A stretch of DNA of 64,000 nt from an uncultured Hyphomicrobiales bacterium (GTDB lineage: Bacteria; Pseudomonadota; Alphaproteobacteria; Rhizobiales; TMED25). Position 1 is the first letter of the stretch; each line of letters begins with the position of its first letter. Both the position numbers and the translations under genes were made by a program. This document shows, in pieces, positions 9,844 through 18,201 of the stretch. Below the pieces are notes generated by a model. It saw only the letters and a list, made by a program, of their open reading frames with translations. It was not told where the DNA came from and did no database searches. The stretch is taken from the NCBI GenBank assembly GCA_905181735.1, contig CAJIYR010000001.1, positions 62,001-126,000 on the forward strand, written 5' to 3'.

Positions 9844-11007
9844 ATGAAAAAAAATAAATACAAAGACGCAACTATAATAACCCACTCAGGCAGAAAACCT
9901 GATGATCACTTTGGATTTGTCAATACACCTGTATATCGAGGGTCCACTATATTATCTAAAAATGTTAAAGAATTTAAAGATAAATCAGGGAAATACCAAT
10001 ACGGTAGCCTCGGAACACCCTCATCTGATAGCTTGGAGAATAATATAAAAGATCTCGAACAAGCTGATGGATGTAAATTAACTAGCTCTGGCAGAAGTGC
10101 AATCTTATTAGCGCTAATGAGCGTCTTGGAGAAAAACGACCATATTTTGCTATCAGATAATGTTTATCATCCAACAAAAATAATAGTAAACAACTTCTTG
10201 TCAAAAATGGGCATTAGCTCTTCTTATTTTTCTCCAGAAAATACTATGGATATTGAAACATTTTTACAGAGTAATACCAAAGCAATATTTCTAGAGTCAC
10301 CAGGATCATTAACATTTGAAGTTTTGGATATTCCTTCTATTACTAAAATTGCAAAAAAAAATAAAGTCCTAACTATTATCGATAATACGTGGGCAACTCC
10401 ATTGTATTTTAAACCTTACAACCATGGAATTGATATATCTGTTCATGCCGCAACAAAATATATAGTAGGTCACTCCGACGCTATGCTTGGAGCTGTTACA
10501 GCAATTGGAAAGTCATGGGAATTAGTAAAAAATACCTATGACATGTTAAGATTAAATGCAGGAACTGACGATGTTTACCTGGGTGATAGGGGTATAAAAA
10601 CCATGAAGGTTAGAATGGACCACCAATTACAAAGCGCAATAGAAATAGCTAGCTACTTATCTAATAATAACAAAATAGAAAAAGTCCTCTATCCGCCTTT
10701 AGAGCATGACGATGGCCATAGCCTGTGGAAAAGAGATTTTACCGGAGGAGCCAGCCTATTTACCTTTATTACCAAAGATAAAATAAATACTTCTGTTGAA
10801 AATTTTATAGATAACTTAGAGCTTTTTGGAATCGGCGCTTCTTGGGGAGGTTACGAAAGTTTAATTATGCCAATACAACCTTCTAGATCAAAAACGAATA
10901 AATGGGGAAAATATGAAAATTCAATGATAAGGATGTATATTGGGCTTGAGGATACTAGTGATTTGATAAAAGATATCGAATTAAGCTTAAATCTACTCTC
11001 TGTTTAA
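9844..11007 (+). CDS. metC: Cystathionine beta-lyase (Cys/Met metabolism PLP enzyme)
   Basis: This is a PLP-dependent lyase that would split cystathionine to homocysteine, pyruvate and ammonia in methionine synthesis. The 387-residue protein follows the family plan: THSGRKPDDHFGFVNTPVYR, KYQYGSLGTPSSDSLE, SSGRSAILLAL, TIIDNTWATPL, and the PLP-lysine motif SVHAATKYIVGHSDAMLG. It matches the MetC branch (G-R-x-P-x-D-H-F-G-x-V-N) rather than MetB or MetZ; the specificity call is inference. The frame extends upstream to a TTG at 9793. ATG at 9844 gives the family N-terminus, though no Shine-Dalgarno is visible. Its 3' end overlaps the convergent DUF971 gene by 15 bases. Confidence 0.88.
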   Translation: MKKNKYKDATIITHSGRKPDDHFGFVNTPVYRGSTILSKNVKEFKDKSGKYQYGSLGTPSSDSLENNIKDLEQADGCKLTSSGRSAILLALMSVLEKNDHILLSDNVYHPTKIIVNNFLSKMGISSSYFSPENTMDIETFLQSNTKAIFLESPGSLTFEVLDIPSITKIAKKNKVLTIIDNTWATPLYFKPYNHGIDISVHAATKYIVGHSDAMLGAVTAIGKSWELVKNTYDMLRLNAGTDDVYLGDRGIKTMKVRMDHQLQSAIEIASYLSNNNKIEKVLYPPLEHDDGHSLWKRDFTGGASLFTFITKDKINTSVENFIDNLELFGIGASWGGYESLIMPIQPSRSKTNKWGKYENSMIRMYIGLEDTSDLIKDIELSLNLLSV

Positions 11008-11364
11008 TTTTTTCAAACGTAATTCACTAATATAATCATTCCATATATTATCTCTATTTTTATACAGTTCATCCAAATAGTTCCATGTGTATATTCCAGT
11101 AGAGTGATTGTCGTCAAAAAATATTCTTATAGCATAATTACCGACCAATTCTAATTTGGAGATTAGTACATTTTTTTTACCATATACTGTAATGGCGTCA
11201 TCAGGCCCATGTCCCCTAACTTCAGCGCTTGGACTTTTTACTCTTAGCAATTCAGCATCCAATAAAACCTGGTTTTGATCATTAAAAATAAGTTTTATCT
11301 TATTTTTATCTTTTGATAAAATTATATCTTTCGGTAACTTCATAAATATATTATTCACTGTCAT
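10993..11364 (-). CDS. DUF971 domain protein
   Basis: The 123-residue protein consists essentially of one DUF971 domain (the fold shared with the N-terminal domain of gamma-butyrobetaine hydroxylase). It shows the pattern LLDAELLRVKSPSAEVRGHG and then VGNYAIRIFFDDNHSTGIYT followed by W-N-Y-L. Its ATG overlaps the mrp stop by one base (TAATG), so the two are probably translationally coupled. In plant HCF101 a DUF59, a P-loop Mrp domain and a DUF971 domain lie in one polypeptide. The coupling here suggests a role with the Mrp Fe-S carrier, which is inference. Its 3' end overlaps metC. Confidence 0.85.
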   Translation of the reverse strand: MTVNNIFMKLPKDIILSKDKNKIKLIFNDQNQVLLDAELLRVKSPSAEVRGHGPDDAITVYGKKNVLISKLELVGNYAIRIFFDDNHSTGIYTWNYLDELYKNRDNIWNDYISELRLKKLNRE

Positions 11365-12476
11365 TACTCTTCATAAACGATATTGGGTACTATTTGTAAT
11401 TTTTCTGAGCTATTGATTTTTAACCATATATCATTAGCAATTCTATTGTAAGACTGAGAACATACTGACCCTGGATTGAATTCAACGATTGGCTTACCTA
11501 AATCCGAACCTATTCGAATATCCATTTCAAGGGGAATGTCACCTAAATAAGGAACACCTGATTTTTTTGCCTCTTTCATAGCCCCTTCTTTTCCGAATAT
11601 ATGCGAAACTTCTCCACATTTTGGGCAAACAAACGTACTCATATTTTCAATTATTCCCAATACAGGTATATTCACCTTTTGGAACATTGATATCCCTTTT
11701 CTCGCATCTATTAATGCTAAATCCTGAGGAGTCGAAACAATAACAGAACCTATAATTGGTACGTTTTGTGCCATAGTCAATTGAACGTCACCAGTACCAG
11801 GAGGCATATCAACGACAAGAAGGTCGATATCACCCCAATCAACTTCTCTTAGCATTTGTGTAATAGCCGATATAACCATTGGACCACGCCATATCATTGG
11901 CGTTTCTTCGTCAACCAAAAACCCCATTGACATTGCTGTAATGCTATAAGCAGTTAAAGGTTGTATTTTTTTTCCAGCTCCAGGATTTGGGCGACCTTTT
12001 ATTCCCAACAATTTAGGGACTGATGGTCCGTATATATCGGCATCCAATATACCGACAGATAAACCCAAGTTCCTAAACGAAAGAGCAAGGTTAACAGCAG
12101 TTGTTGATTTACCTACGCCTCCTTTTCCAGAAGCAACAGCAATTATATGTTTAATACCATCAACAGATTGTTTATTATTTACTTTCTTGGCCTGGTTATT
12201 TCGATTTAAATCAACGGGTCTTTTGTCATGAGATGTAAGCGAAACTCTTACAACATTGACACCGGAAATAGATTTAACAACTTCTTCAGCTTTTTTTCTA
12301 ACTATTTCAAATTTATCTACATCTTCTTTGTTAGTGCTAATGGCGAAGAAAACTCTATCGTTAGCAATAACAATCTCTGAAACAAGACCAGCTTCTACGA
12401 TATTTGACGAATCTTTCGATTCATCAGTTAATACGCTTGATAATTTTTTAAGCACAAGTTCTTTTGTAACAGACAT
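11364..12476 (-). CDS. mrp: Mrp/NBP35-type iron-sulfur cluster carrier ATPase
   Basis: This family binds and transfers [4Fe-4S] clusters in an ATP-dependent way. The protein (370 residues from the chosen start) has an N-terminal DUF59/MIP18 domain (about residues 1-85) and a linker. The P-loop domain carries the deviant Walker A GKGGVGKSTTAVNLALS, the DADIYGPSVPKLLG block, DMPPGTGDVQLT, and the cluster-binding CPKC motif in STFVCPKCGEVSHIFG. The frame extends 13 codons upstream to a GTG at 12515. I prefer ATG at 12476, where the family N-terminus begins; neither has a good ribosome-binding site. A strong hairpin precedes it. Confidence 0.92.
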   Translation of the reverse strand: MSVTKELVLKKLSSVLTDESKDSSNIVEAGLVSEIVIANDRVFFAISTNKEDVDKFEIVRKKAEEVVKSISGVNVVRVSLTSHDKRPVDLNRNNQAKKVNNKQSVDGIKHIIAVASGKGGVGKSTTAVNLALSFRNLGLSVGILDADIYGPSVPKLLGIKGRPNPGAGKKIQPLTAYSITAMSMGFLVDEETPMIWRGPMVISAITQMLREVDWGDIDLLVVDMPPGTGDVQLTMAQNVPIIGSVIVSTPQDLALIDARKGISMFQKVNIPVLGIIENMSTFVCPKCGEVSHIFGKEGAMKEAKKSGVPYLGDIPLEMDIRIGSDLGKPIVEFNPGSVCSQSYNRIANDIWLKINSSEKLQIVPNIVYEE

Positions 12477-12504
12477 ATTATTATTTTCACAATTCCTGAA
12501 TATC

Positions 12505-12543
12505 TTTAACGACACGGTTGATTAGAGCAACAGTGTCGTTAAA
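12505..12543 (-). terminator. Hairpin between bmpA and mrp (terminator or operator)
   Basis: An 11-base perfect inverted repeat (12505-12515 against 12533-12543, arms TTTAACGACAC and GTGTCGTTAAA) is extended, after one mismatch, by four further pairs (GTTG with CAAC) around a seven-base loop. It starts 19 bases after the bmpA stop and ends 28 bases before the mrp ATG. No run of T follows the stem in the transcript, so a canonical Rho-independent terminator is not certain. A protein-binding operator for mrp is the alternative. Confidence 0.55.
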
Positions 12544-12561
12544 TTAAAGTAATAGGCACAA

Positions 12562-13659
12562 TTAATTTGGCAACATTCCGTCTATACCTTCAACATAGAA
12601 TGCCATTCCCAATAAGTCACCGTCACTAGCAACCTCACCTTCTACTAACCATACAGATCCATCCTGCTTGTTAATAGGACCTGTAAATGGGTGAAGGGTG
12701 CCATTAACTATTCCTTCGTTTGCTTGCTCGACAAGATTTTTTATAACAGTTGGAACTTTATCAGAAATTTTAGCTAACTCTACCATACCGCTATCAATTC
12801 CACCCCATGTGTCAGTAGATTTCCATGTACCGTCTATTATATCCTTTGTTCTTAAAATATAATAAGGAGCCCAGTTATCGATGATTGAGGTTAATTGAGC
12901 ATTTGGCCCATAAGCTATCATATCCGATGCTTGCCCAAATGCATAAACACCTTCTTGCTCAGCTACAGTCATTGCTGCAGGAGAATCTGTGTGTTGCATG
13001 ATTACATCGGCACCTTGATCGATTAACGCTTTAGCGGCATCAGCTTCCTTACCTGGATCAAACCAGGTATTCAACCATATAACTTTAAATTCTACAGTAG
13101 GATTTACAGATATCGCAGCAAGATAAGCAGCATTTATTCCCCTTACAACCTCAGGAATTGGAAAAGATGCGATATATCCAATTGTATTTGTTTTTGTCAT
13201 ACCACCGGCAATTAAACCTATCAAATGCCTGCCTTCATAAAATCTAGCAGAGTAAATTGATGTGTTGTCATTTCTTTTGTAGCCAGTTGCATGTTCAAAT
13301 TTAACATTTGGAAAAGCCTCTGCTACCTTTAAAGTAGGATTCATATAGCCAAATGAAGTTGTAAAAATTAAATCATGATCTTGAGCTAATTCTGTAATTA
13401 CTCTCTCTGCATCTTGGCTTTCAGGAACGCTTTCGACGTAAGTTGTTTCAACTTGGTCTCCAAATTCAGCTTCTACAGCCAATCTAGCTTTATCATGCTC
13501 ATAACTCCACCCCATATCACCTATAGGGCCAATATAAATAAAGCCAACTTTTGTGACGCCATCGTCAATTACAACATCTTCACCTTTTATTGCTTGATAA
13601 TAAAAAGCAAGTCCTACAAGAATAGCAAGCAATAAGCCTCCAATAAATTTCTTTGACAT
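12562..13659 (-). CDS. BMP-family ABC transporter substrate-binding protein
   Basis: This is a periplasmic binding protein of the BMP/PnrA/Med family, whose characterised members bind purine nucleosides or related compounds. It starts MSKKFIGGLLLAILVGLAFY, a signal sequence without a lipobox cysteine. Family blocks follow: VGFIYIGPIGDMGWSYEHDK, VITELAQDHDLIFTTSFGY, NVKFEHATGYK and GGMTKTNTIGYIASFPIPEV, then IMQHTDSPAAM. ATG at 13659 is chosen because GGAG lies six bases before it; the upstream in-frame ATG overlaps that site. It is the last gene of the importer operon. Substrate (nucleoside) is inferred from family only. Confidence 0.88.
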   Translation of the reverse strand: MSKKFIGGLLLAILVGLAFYYQAIKGEDVVIDDGVTKVGFIYIGPIGDMGWSYEHDKARLAVEAEFGDQVETTYVESVPESQDAERVITELAQDHDLIFTTSFGYMNPTLKVAEAFPNVKFEHATGYKRNDNTSIYSARFYEGRHLIGLIAGGMTKTNTIGYIASFPIPEVVRGINAAYLAAISVNPTVEFKVIWLNTWFDPGKEADAAKALIDQGADVIMQHTDSPAAMTVAEQEGVYAFGQASDMIAYGPNAQLTSIIDNWAPYYILRTKDIIDGTWKSTDTWGGIDSGMVELAKISDKVPTVIKNLVEQANEGIVNGTLHPFTGPINKQDGSVWLVEGEVASDGDLLGMAFYVEGIDGMLPN

Positions 13660-13671
13660 TAAAATCTCCAT

Positions 13672-13710
13672 AAATAGTTAGTTAAAAAATTAAAAATAGT
13701 TAGTTAAAAA
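13672..13710. repeat. 17-base direct repeat before bmpA
   Basis: The sequence AAATAGTTAGTTAAAAA occurs at 13672-13688 and again at 13694-13710, a 22-base period, in the short gap between bmpA and the upstream permease gene. It contains no gene and probably arose by local duplication; no function can be assigned. Confidence 0.75.
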
Positions 13711-13716
13711 TTAATT

Positions 13717-14637
13717 TCATAAATCAGCATTGAATATTTTATTTAAACAGGCTGGTGAATTATTTGTCAACCTACGCTTATTTGTAGATATAAAAACTAA
13801 AACGAAAATTGTTACAATATAAGGTAACATAGATAAGTATTGTGATTCTATATTAATACCAATCCCTTGAATATGAAGCTGTATTATTGTTATTCCACCG
13901 AATATATAAGCGCCAACTAAAATCCACAAGGGTCTCCAGACAGAAAACACAACTATCACCAATGCTATCCAACCCCTTCCAGAAGTCATGTTTTCGACCC
14001 AAAAAGGTGTCTGCACCAGCGATAAATAGCATCCCCCTAGACCCGCACAAGCCCCGCCAAATAAAATAGCAAAAAATCTTATACGCTTAACCGAATAACC
14101 GAGAGAGTATGCGGCATCATGATTATCACCAACAGCCTTAAGTATTAAACCAAATTTTGACTTATTTAAAAAATAATAAACAGCAAACACCAAAAAGATA
14201 GAGACGTAGACCAAATAATCATAAGAAAAAAGTATATTATTTAAAATTGGGATATTATTTAAAGTTAGGATATTTAATTCAGGAAACTCAGTTAAACTAA
14301 GGCCTGTGTAGGACTGTCCGATTAGAGCCGCCATACCAAGACCAAAAATTGTCAATGAAAGTCCTGAGGCAACTTGGTTTGACAGAAAATATTGAGTAAC
14401 AAAACCAAATAGAGATGCGGCTATCGATCCTGATATTATTGCCGCAATAACACCATAAACATAGCTTCCCGTCTCTATTGTAACAACAAAACTACAAACT
14501 GCCCCAATTATCATCATACCTTCAACGCCTAGATTTAAAACACCAGATTTTTCAACAACCAGTTCACCGATTGCAGCAAACACTAGTGGCGTAGAAGCTA
14601 TAATTATACCATGAAAAACCGCTTCAAATAAATCCAT
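13717..14637 (-). CDS. BMP-type ABC transporter permease, subunit 2
   Basis: This is an inner-membrane permease of the BPD_transp_2 (LivH/RbsC-like) family, here the smaller of the two subunits of the importer. The 306 residues form eight to ten membrane segments. Typical stretches are ELVVEKSGVLNLGVEGMMII near the N-terminus, ASGLSLTIFGLG, and KAVGDNHDAAYSLGYSV in the cytoplasmic coupling region that contacts the ATPase. AAAGG lies nine bases before the ATG. It follows the larger permease gene by 29 bases and precedes bmpA. Its role is to form half of the translocation path. Confidence 0.88.
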   Translation of the reverse strand: MDLFEAVFHGIIIASTPLVFAAIGELVVEKSGVLNLGVEGMMIIGAVCSFVVTIETGSYVYGVIAAIISGSIAASLFGFVTQYFLSNQVASGLSLTIFGLGMAALIGQSYTGLSLTEFPELNILTLNNIPILNNILFSYDYLVYVSIFLVFAVYYFLNKSKFGLILKAVGDNHDAAYSLGYSVKRIRFFAILFGGACAGLGGCYLSLVQTPFWVENMTSGRGWIALVIVVFSVWRPLWILVGAYIFGGITIIQLHIQGIGINIESQYLSMLPYIVTIFVLVFISTNKRRLTNNSPACLNKIFNADL

Positions 14638-14666
14638 TGATCCATACCTTTGTTAAAAAAATTACT

Positions 14667-15731
14667 TTATTTAAAAAATCTTTTTAGCTTAATCTTATAG
14701 TTTACTAGTACATCGGTTGCTAAAAGAAAAAATAATAACATACCTTGGAAAACACCTGTAATTGCACTTGGTAGTGACATTTTTATTTGAGCGGCTTCAC
14801 CACCAATATATGTTAATGCCAATAAAATTCCTGAAAATAAAATTCCAACAGGGTTTAATCGCCCAAGAAATGCAACAATAATTCCTGTAAAACCATAACC
14901 AACAGGAATAGATGGAACCAATTGACCAACAGGACCAGTAATATCAATAGCACCGGCAATGCCAGCCAATGCACCAGATGTTAAAAAACAAATCCAAATA
15001 ATAGTCTTTTTTGAGTACCCTGAAAAACTCAATGCTTTCGACGATTCTCCTGAGACCCTTATCTGATATCCAATGACATGTTTTCCCATTATAACATAAG
15101 CACCAAAGACAATAATAAGAGCAAATATTGTGCCTATGTGAGCTCTTGTTCCTTCGATAAGGATTGGCAATAAAGCAGAATAATGAAATAATCTGCTTTC
15201 AGGAAAATTAAACCCGTCTGGATCCCTAAGTGGACCATGAACCATGACACTCAATAGAAGGATCGCAACATACGTCAGCATTAAGCTCACAAGAATTTCA
15301 TGTGTGTTAAATTTTGTTTTTAATAATGCAGGGATAGCCGCCCAAATAGACCCACCAATTATTCCAGCAATCAGTACTAATGGCAAAACCCAAAACCCTG
15401 ATATAGGATACAAAGCTAAGGCCAAGGATCCTGAACATAGCGCGCCAATAGTATACTGACCTTCAGCACCAATATTCCAAACGCCAGCTTTAAATCCTAA
15501 AGATAGTCCGATAGCTATAATTATTAGTGGAGTAGCTTTAACCATAAGCTCGGATAACCCAAAAAGTGACTTTAATGGGTTGATAAAAATTATTTTCATA
15601 GCCTCGACAGGGTTTTCGCCTAAAACCATAAACATAACTGCACCAGCGAAAATCGACATGATAACCGAGATAAATGGAGAAAAATAGACAAAAAATAACG
15701 ATTGTTCATTTCTAGGCTCTAATTTAAACAT
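14667..15731 (-). CDS. BMP-type ABC transporter permease, subunit 1
   Basis: This 354-residue inner-membrane permease pairs with the product of the next gene. Family features include ATPLIIIAIGLSLGFKAGVW followed by NIGAEGQYTIGALCSG, and ALLKTKFNTHEILVSLML. The late stretch VGYGFTGIIVAFLGRLNPVG is also typical of nucleoside-type importers (YufP/NupB branch). About nine membrane segments are visible. It begins 12 bases after the ATPase stop and ends 29 bases before the second permease, so all four genes are one operon. No Shine-Dalgarno is obvious at its ATG. Confidence 0.88.
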   Translation of the reverse strand: MFKLEPRNEQSLFFVYFSPFISVIMSIFAGAVMFMVLGENPVEAMKIIFINPLKSLFGLSELMVKATPLIIIAIGLSLGFKAGVWNIGAEGQYTIGALCSGSLALALYPISGFWVLPLVLIAGIIGGSIWAAIPALLKTKFNTHEILVSLMLTYVAILLLSVMVHGPLRDPDGFNFPESRLFHYSALLPILIEGTRAHIGTIFALIIVFGAYVIMGKHVIGYQIRVSGESSKALSFSGYSKKTIIWICFLTSGALAGIAGAIDITGPVGQLVPSIPVGYGFTGIIVAFLGRLNPVGILFSGILLALTYIGGEAAQIKMSLPSAITGVFQGMLLFFLLATDVLVNYKIKLKRFFK

Positions 15732-15743
15732 AAATATATCATA

Positions 15744-17246
15744 CTAAGAATTCCTAGCCCCCCCCATTTCCATGCCAAGGATTTCTGAAGTTACATCTTC
15801 CGTGTTATAAGACTCTGATAGTTGGCCGTTTGATAATACGGCAATTCGTGAAGTAATTTTAATTAACTCATCAATATCTTGTGATACCACCAAAATACCT
15901 GAACTCGTATACGAATGCTCAATTAATAATCTGTGAATCATTTCCGCAGATCCCGCATCGACACCCCAAGTGGGCTGATCGGCAATAAGAAGATTTGGCT
16001 TTTGTAATAATTCTCTCCCAACAACAAATTTTTGTAAATTACCCCCTGATAAACTAGATGCTTTTTTAAACTCACCAAGAGTCTTTACATCAAACTTTTC
16101 TATTATTTCCTTTGCAAAAGATACACATTCCTCTTCATCAATGAAGCCGTTTTTTATAAATCTATCACTCCATAATCCAGTGAGTATGGAATTTTCAGAT
16201 AATGTAAAGTTAGGAATCGCACTATGCCCCATTCTTTCTTCAGGTATAACGGCAATTCCCAACTTACGTCTTTCATTGATATCTACATTATGCAAATCCT
16301 TGCCTAAATAAATAATCTTATTACTTTTTCTTAAGGATATTTCTCCTGAAAGTAAGTCTACTAATTCTTTTTGACCGTTACCAGCTATACCAGCTATACC
16401 GAATATTTCATTTTCTCTTATTTCAAAAGATATATTTTTAAGGGAACATCCATGAGAATCTGAATTTACATAGGAAAGATTTGAGATGTTAATAATTTTC
16501 TTATCGCTTCTGGTTGTATTTTTTCTTGTTTTTACCAAGCTCTTACCGATCATCATCTTAGCTAAAGTTTCAACAGTTTCCTTCCTGGGATCACATCGAC
16601 TAACAACAATTCCATCTTTTAAGATAGTAGCTTCGCTGCACAAAAGTTTAATTTCTTCTAATTTATGTGATATGTAAAGTATTGACCTTCCTTCGGAAGC
16701 TAATTGCCTTAGGATTAAAAATAAAGATTTTATTTCTTGGGGGCTTAATACAGATGTAGGCTCATCCATTATTATTAATTTAGGATCTTGCAACAAACAC
16801 CTAATTATTTCTACTCTTTGTTTTTCACCAACGGATAATGTTCCTAGCAATCTATCGGAATCGACATACAAACCATACTCAGCAGATACCTTCTTGATAC
16901 GTTTGTTTAGTTCTGATTTTGTTATACCATAATCAATGCCCAGCATTATATTTTCTAAAACAGAAAGATTCGGGAATAAAGAAAAGTGTTGAAAAACCAT
17001 TCCAATTCCATTTGATCTTGCTGAACTTGGGTTTCTGGGAGAAAACTCAATCCCATTAATTTCCATTATTCCGCTATCAGCCTTTAAAATACCGTATATT
17101 ATTTTTACTAATGTTGATTTTCCGGCGCCATTTTCACCTAAGAGAGCATGTATTTTACCTTCGGATAATTCAATAGAAATTGAATTATTAGCCATTAAAC
17201 TCGCGTAAGCTTTAGATATGTTGTTAAGTTTTAAATTGAAGCTCAT
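15744..17246 (-). CDS. BMP-type ABC transporter ATP-binding protein (two nucleotide-binding domains)
   Basis: This is the energising subunit of the importer, with two ABC domains in 500 residues, as in sugar (RbsA) and nucleoside (YufO/NupA) systems. Domain 1 has Walker A GENGAGKST, signature LSVGEKQRVEI and Walker B LIIMDEPTSVLSP. Domain 2 has a degenerate Walker A (GIAGNGQKELVDLLSG), signature SLSGGNLQKFVVGREL and LIADQPTWGVDAGS. The degenerate second site is usual for this family. It is the first gene of the operon, about 70 bases before the tRNA-Arg gene. The 3' end holds a run of eight G (15758-15765) four codons from the stop. Confidence 0.9.
   Translation of the reverse strand: MSFNLKLNNISKAYASLMANNSISIELSEGKIHALLGENGAGKSTLVKIIYGILKADSGIMEINGIEFSPRNPSSARSNGIGMVFQHFSLFPNLSVLENIMLGIDYGITKSELNKRIKKVSAEYGLYVDSDRLLGTLSVGEKQRVEIIRCLLQDPKLIIMDEPTSVLSPQEIKSLFLILRQLASEGRSILYISHKLEEIKLLCSEATILKDGIVVSRCDPRKETVETLAKMMIGKSLVKTRKNTTRSDKKIINISNLSYVNSDSHGCSLKNISFEIRENEIFGIAGIAGNGQKELVDLLSGEISLRKSNKIIYLGKDLHNVDINERRKLGIAVIPEERMGHSAIPNFTLSENSILTGLWSDRFIKNGFIDEEECVSFAKEIIEKFDVKTLGEFKKASSLSGGNLQKFVVGRELLQKPNLLIADQPTWGVDAGSAEMIHRLLIEHSYTSSGILVVSQDIDELIKITSRIAVLSNGQLSESYNTEDVTSEILGMEMGGARNS
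15758..15765 (-). repeat. G8 homopolymer at the end of the ABC ATPase gene
   Basis: Eight consecutive G on the coding strand encode part of M-G-G-A just before the stop codon. This is unusual in a genome this AT-rich. Gain of one base would give an immediate stop (GGC TAG). Loss of one base would extend the protein past its stop into the overlapping start of the permease gene. Confidence 0.8.
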
Positions 17247-17315
17247 AATAAATAGATATCATATTTTTATATATTCAAATATTTGAATATAGACTTATGC
17301 AATAAAAAATTAAAA

Positions 17316-17392
17316 TGGTGACCCCGGGAGGACTTGAACCTCCGACCTTCAGATTAGAAATCTGCTGCTCTATCCAGCTGAGCTACGGGGCC
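17316..17392 (-). tRNA. tRNA-Arg (UCU anticodon)
   Basis: The minus strand folds as a 77-base cloverleaf. The acceptor GGCCCCG pairs with CGGGGTC, the D arm is GCTC...GAGC, and the anticodon loop TTTCTAA has TCT at positions 34-36. The T arm is GGAGG with TTCAAGT and CCTCC, and CCA is encoded at the 3' end (17316-17318). It reads AGA codons, which should be common in an AT-rich genome. Confidence 0.95.
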
Positions 17393-17412
17393 AATAAACT
17401 AATATTAGATTA

Positions 17413-17718
17413 TCAATGAGTCCATAGATTTAATCTATTAAAACTAAAATTATCAGAATACGCTTTTGGCTTATACCTTTTGACGTTACTCTTAGTGACC
17501 TCAAATTTTATATTATTTTTTTTAGCATAAATAATTGCGTCGTCAAGCGATGAAAAACTTAGCTTAATCTGTTCTCTCGTATCAAGAGAACTAGTCCAAC
17601 CCATTAACGGTTCGATAGTTTTTGGTTTCTCTGAATTAAATTCCAAAATCCACTTTTTTGTTTGAGCTAGACCTGATTGCATTGATGTTTTTGATGGTTT
17701 GTAAATTTTTGCAAACAT
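17413..17718 (-). CDS. NADH dehydrogenase accessory subunit, NDUFS4-like (ETC complex I conserved region)
   Basis: This 101-residue protein corresponds to the small complex I accessory subunit shared by mitochondria (NDUFS4/AQDQ) and alphaproteobacteria. Characteristic stretches are [39 protein letters not shown], and the C-terminal [17 protein letters not shown]. In the family this end packs against the N-module of the peripheral arm. It lies between tRNA-Arg and tRNA-Pro on the same strand. AAAGGTG lies shortly before the ATG. Length matches bacterial homologues, which lack a targeting peptide. The nuo operon itself is not in the window. Confidence 0.92.
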   Translation of the reverse strand: MFAKIYKPSKTSMQSGLAQTKKWILEFNSEKPKTIEPLMGWTSSLDTREQIKLSFSSLDDAIIYAKKNNIKFEVTKSNVKRYKPKAYSDNFSFNRLNLWTH

Positions 17719-17758
17719 ATATCACCTTTTACAGATTATAACTAAAATATTATCCAAA

Positions 17759-17835
<77 letters not shown>

Positions 17836-18050
17836 AATAATTGAATAAATAACTTATATACATAAATAGAATTCTATTCTAGAAAAAAATAACAAGAAAA
17901 CTATTTATATTCAAAAAATAAAACAGGTCCGCCGCAATGTAAGGTCCGATTCAATAATTAAAAATAACACTGATTCTAGTTAATCAAATAACCTTTGTAT
18001 GCTTTGGGTAAAATATATAAAAGTTTCATGTGCAAAAGTAATGTTATATA

Positions 18051-18125
18051 TGGTGCGCCCTAGGGGAATCGAACCCCTCTTTCCAGGTTGAAAACCTGGC
18101 GTCCTAACCGATAGACGAAGGGCGC
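18051..18125 (-). tRNA. tRNA-Glu (UUC anticodon)
   Basis: This is a 75-base cloverleaf on the minus strand. The acceptor GCGCCCT pairs with AGGGCGC. The anticodon stem CCAGG/CCTGG holds loop TTTTCAA with TTC. The T arm is AGGGG-TTCGATT-CCCCT, and CCA is encoded at 18051-18053. The 215 bases between it and tRNA-Pro hold no gene; the only notable point is a short GC-rich patch with a repeated GGTCCG near 17930-17953. Confidence 0.95.
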
Positions 18126-18201
18126 TCTAAGAAAATCTTATAACTATACCAACCTTTTCAAGCAAGCTTTAATTTTAAAATTATAACTTTAATTATAGAA
18201 A

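Noticed and set aside
17928-17955. GC-rich patch with repeated GGTCCG between tRNA-Pro and tRNA-Glu, considered as a tRNA remnant or small RNA
   Set aside because: No cloverleaf or stable stem could be drawn and no promoter or terminator frames it.
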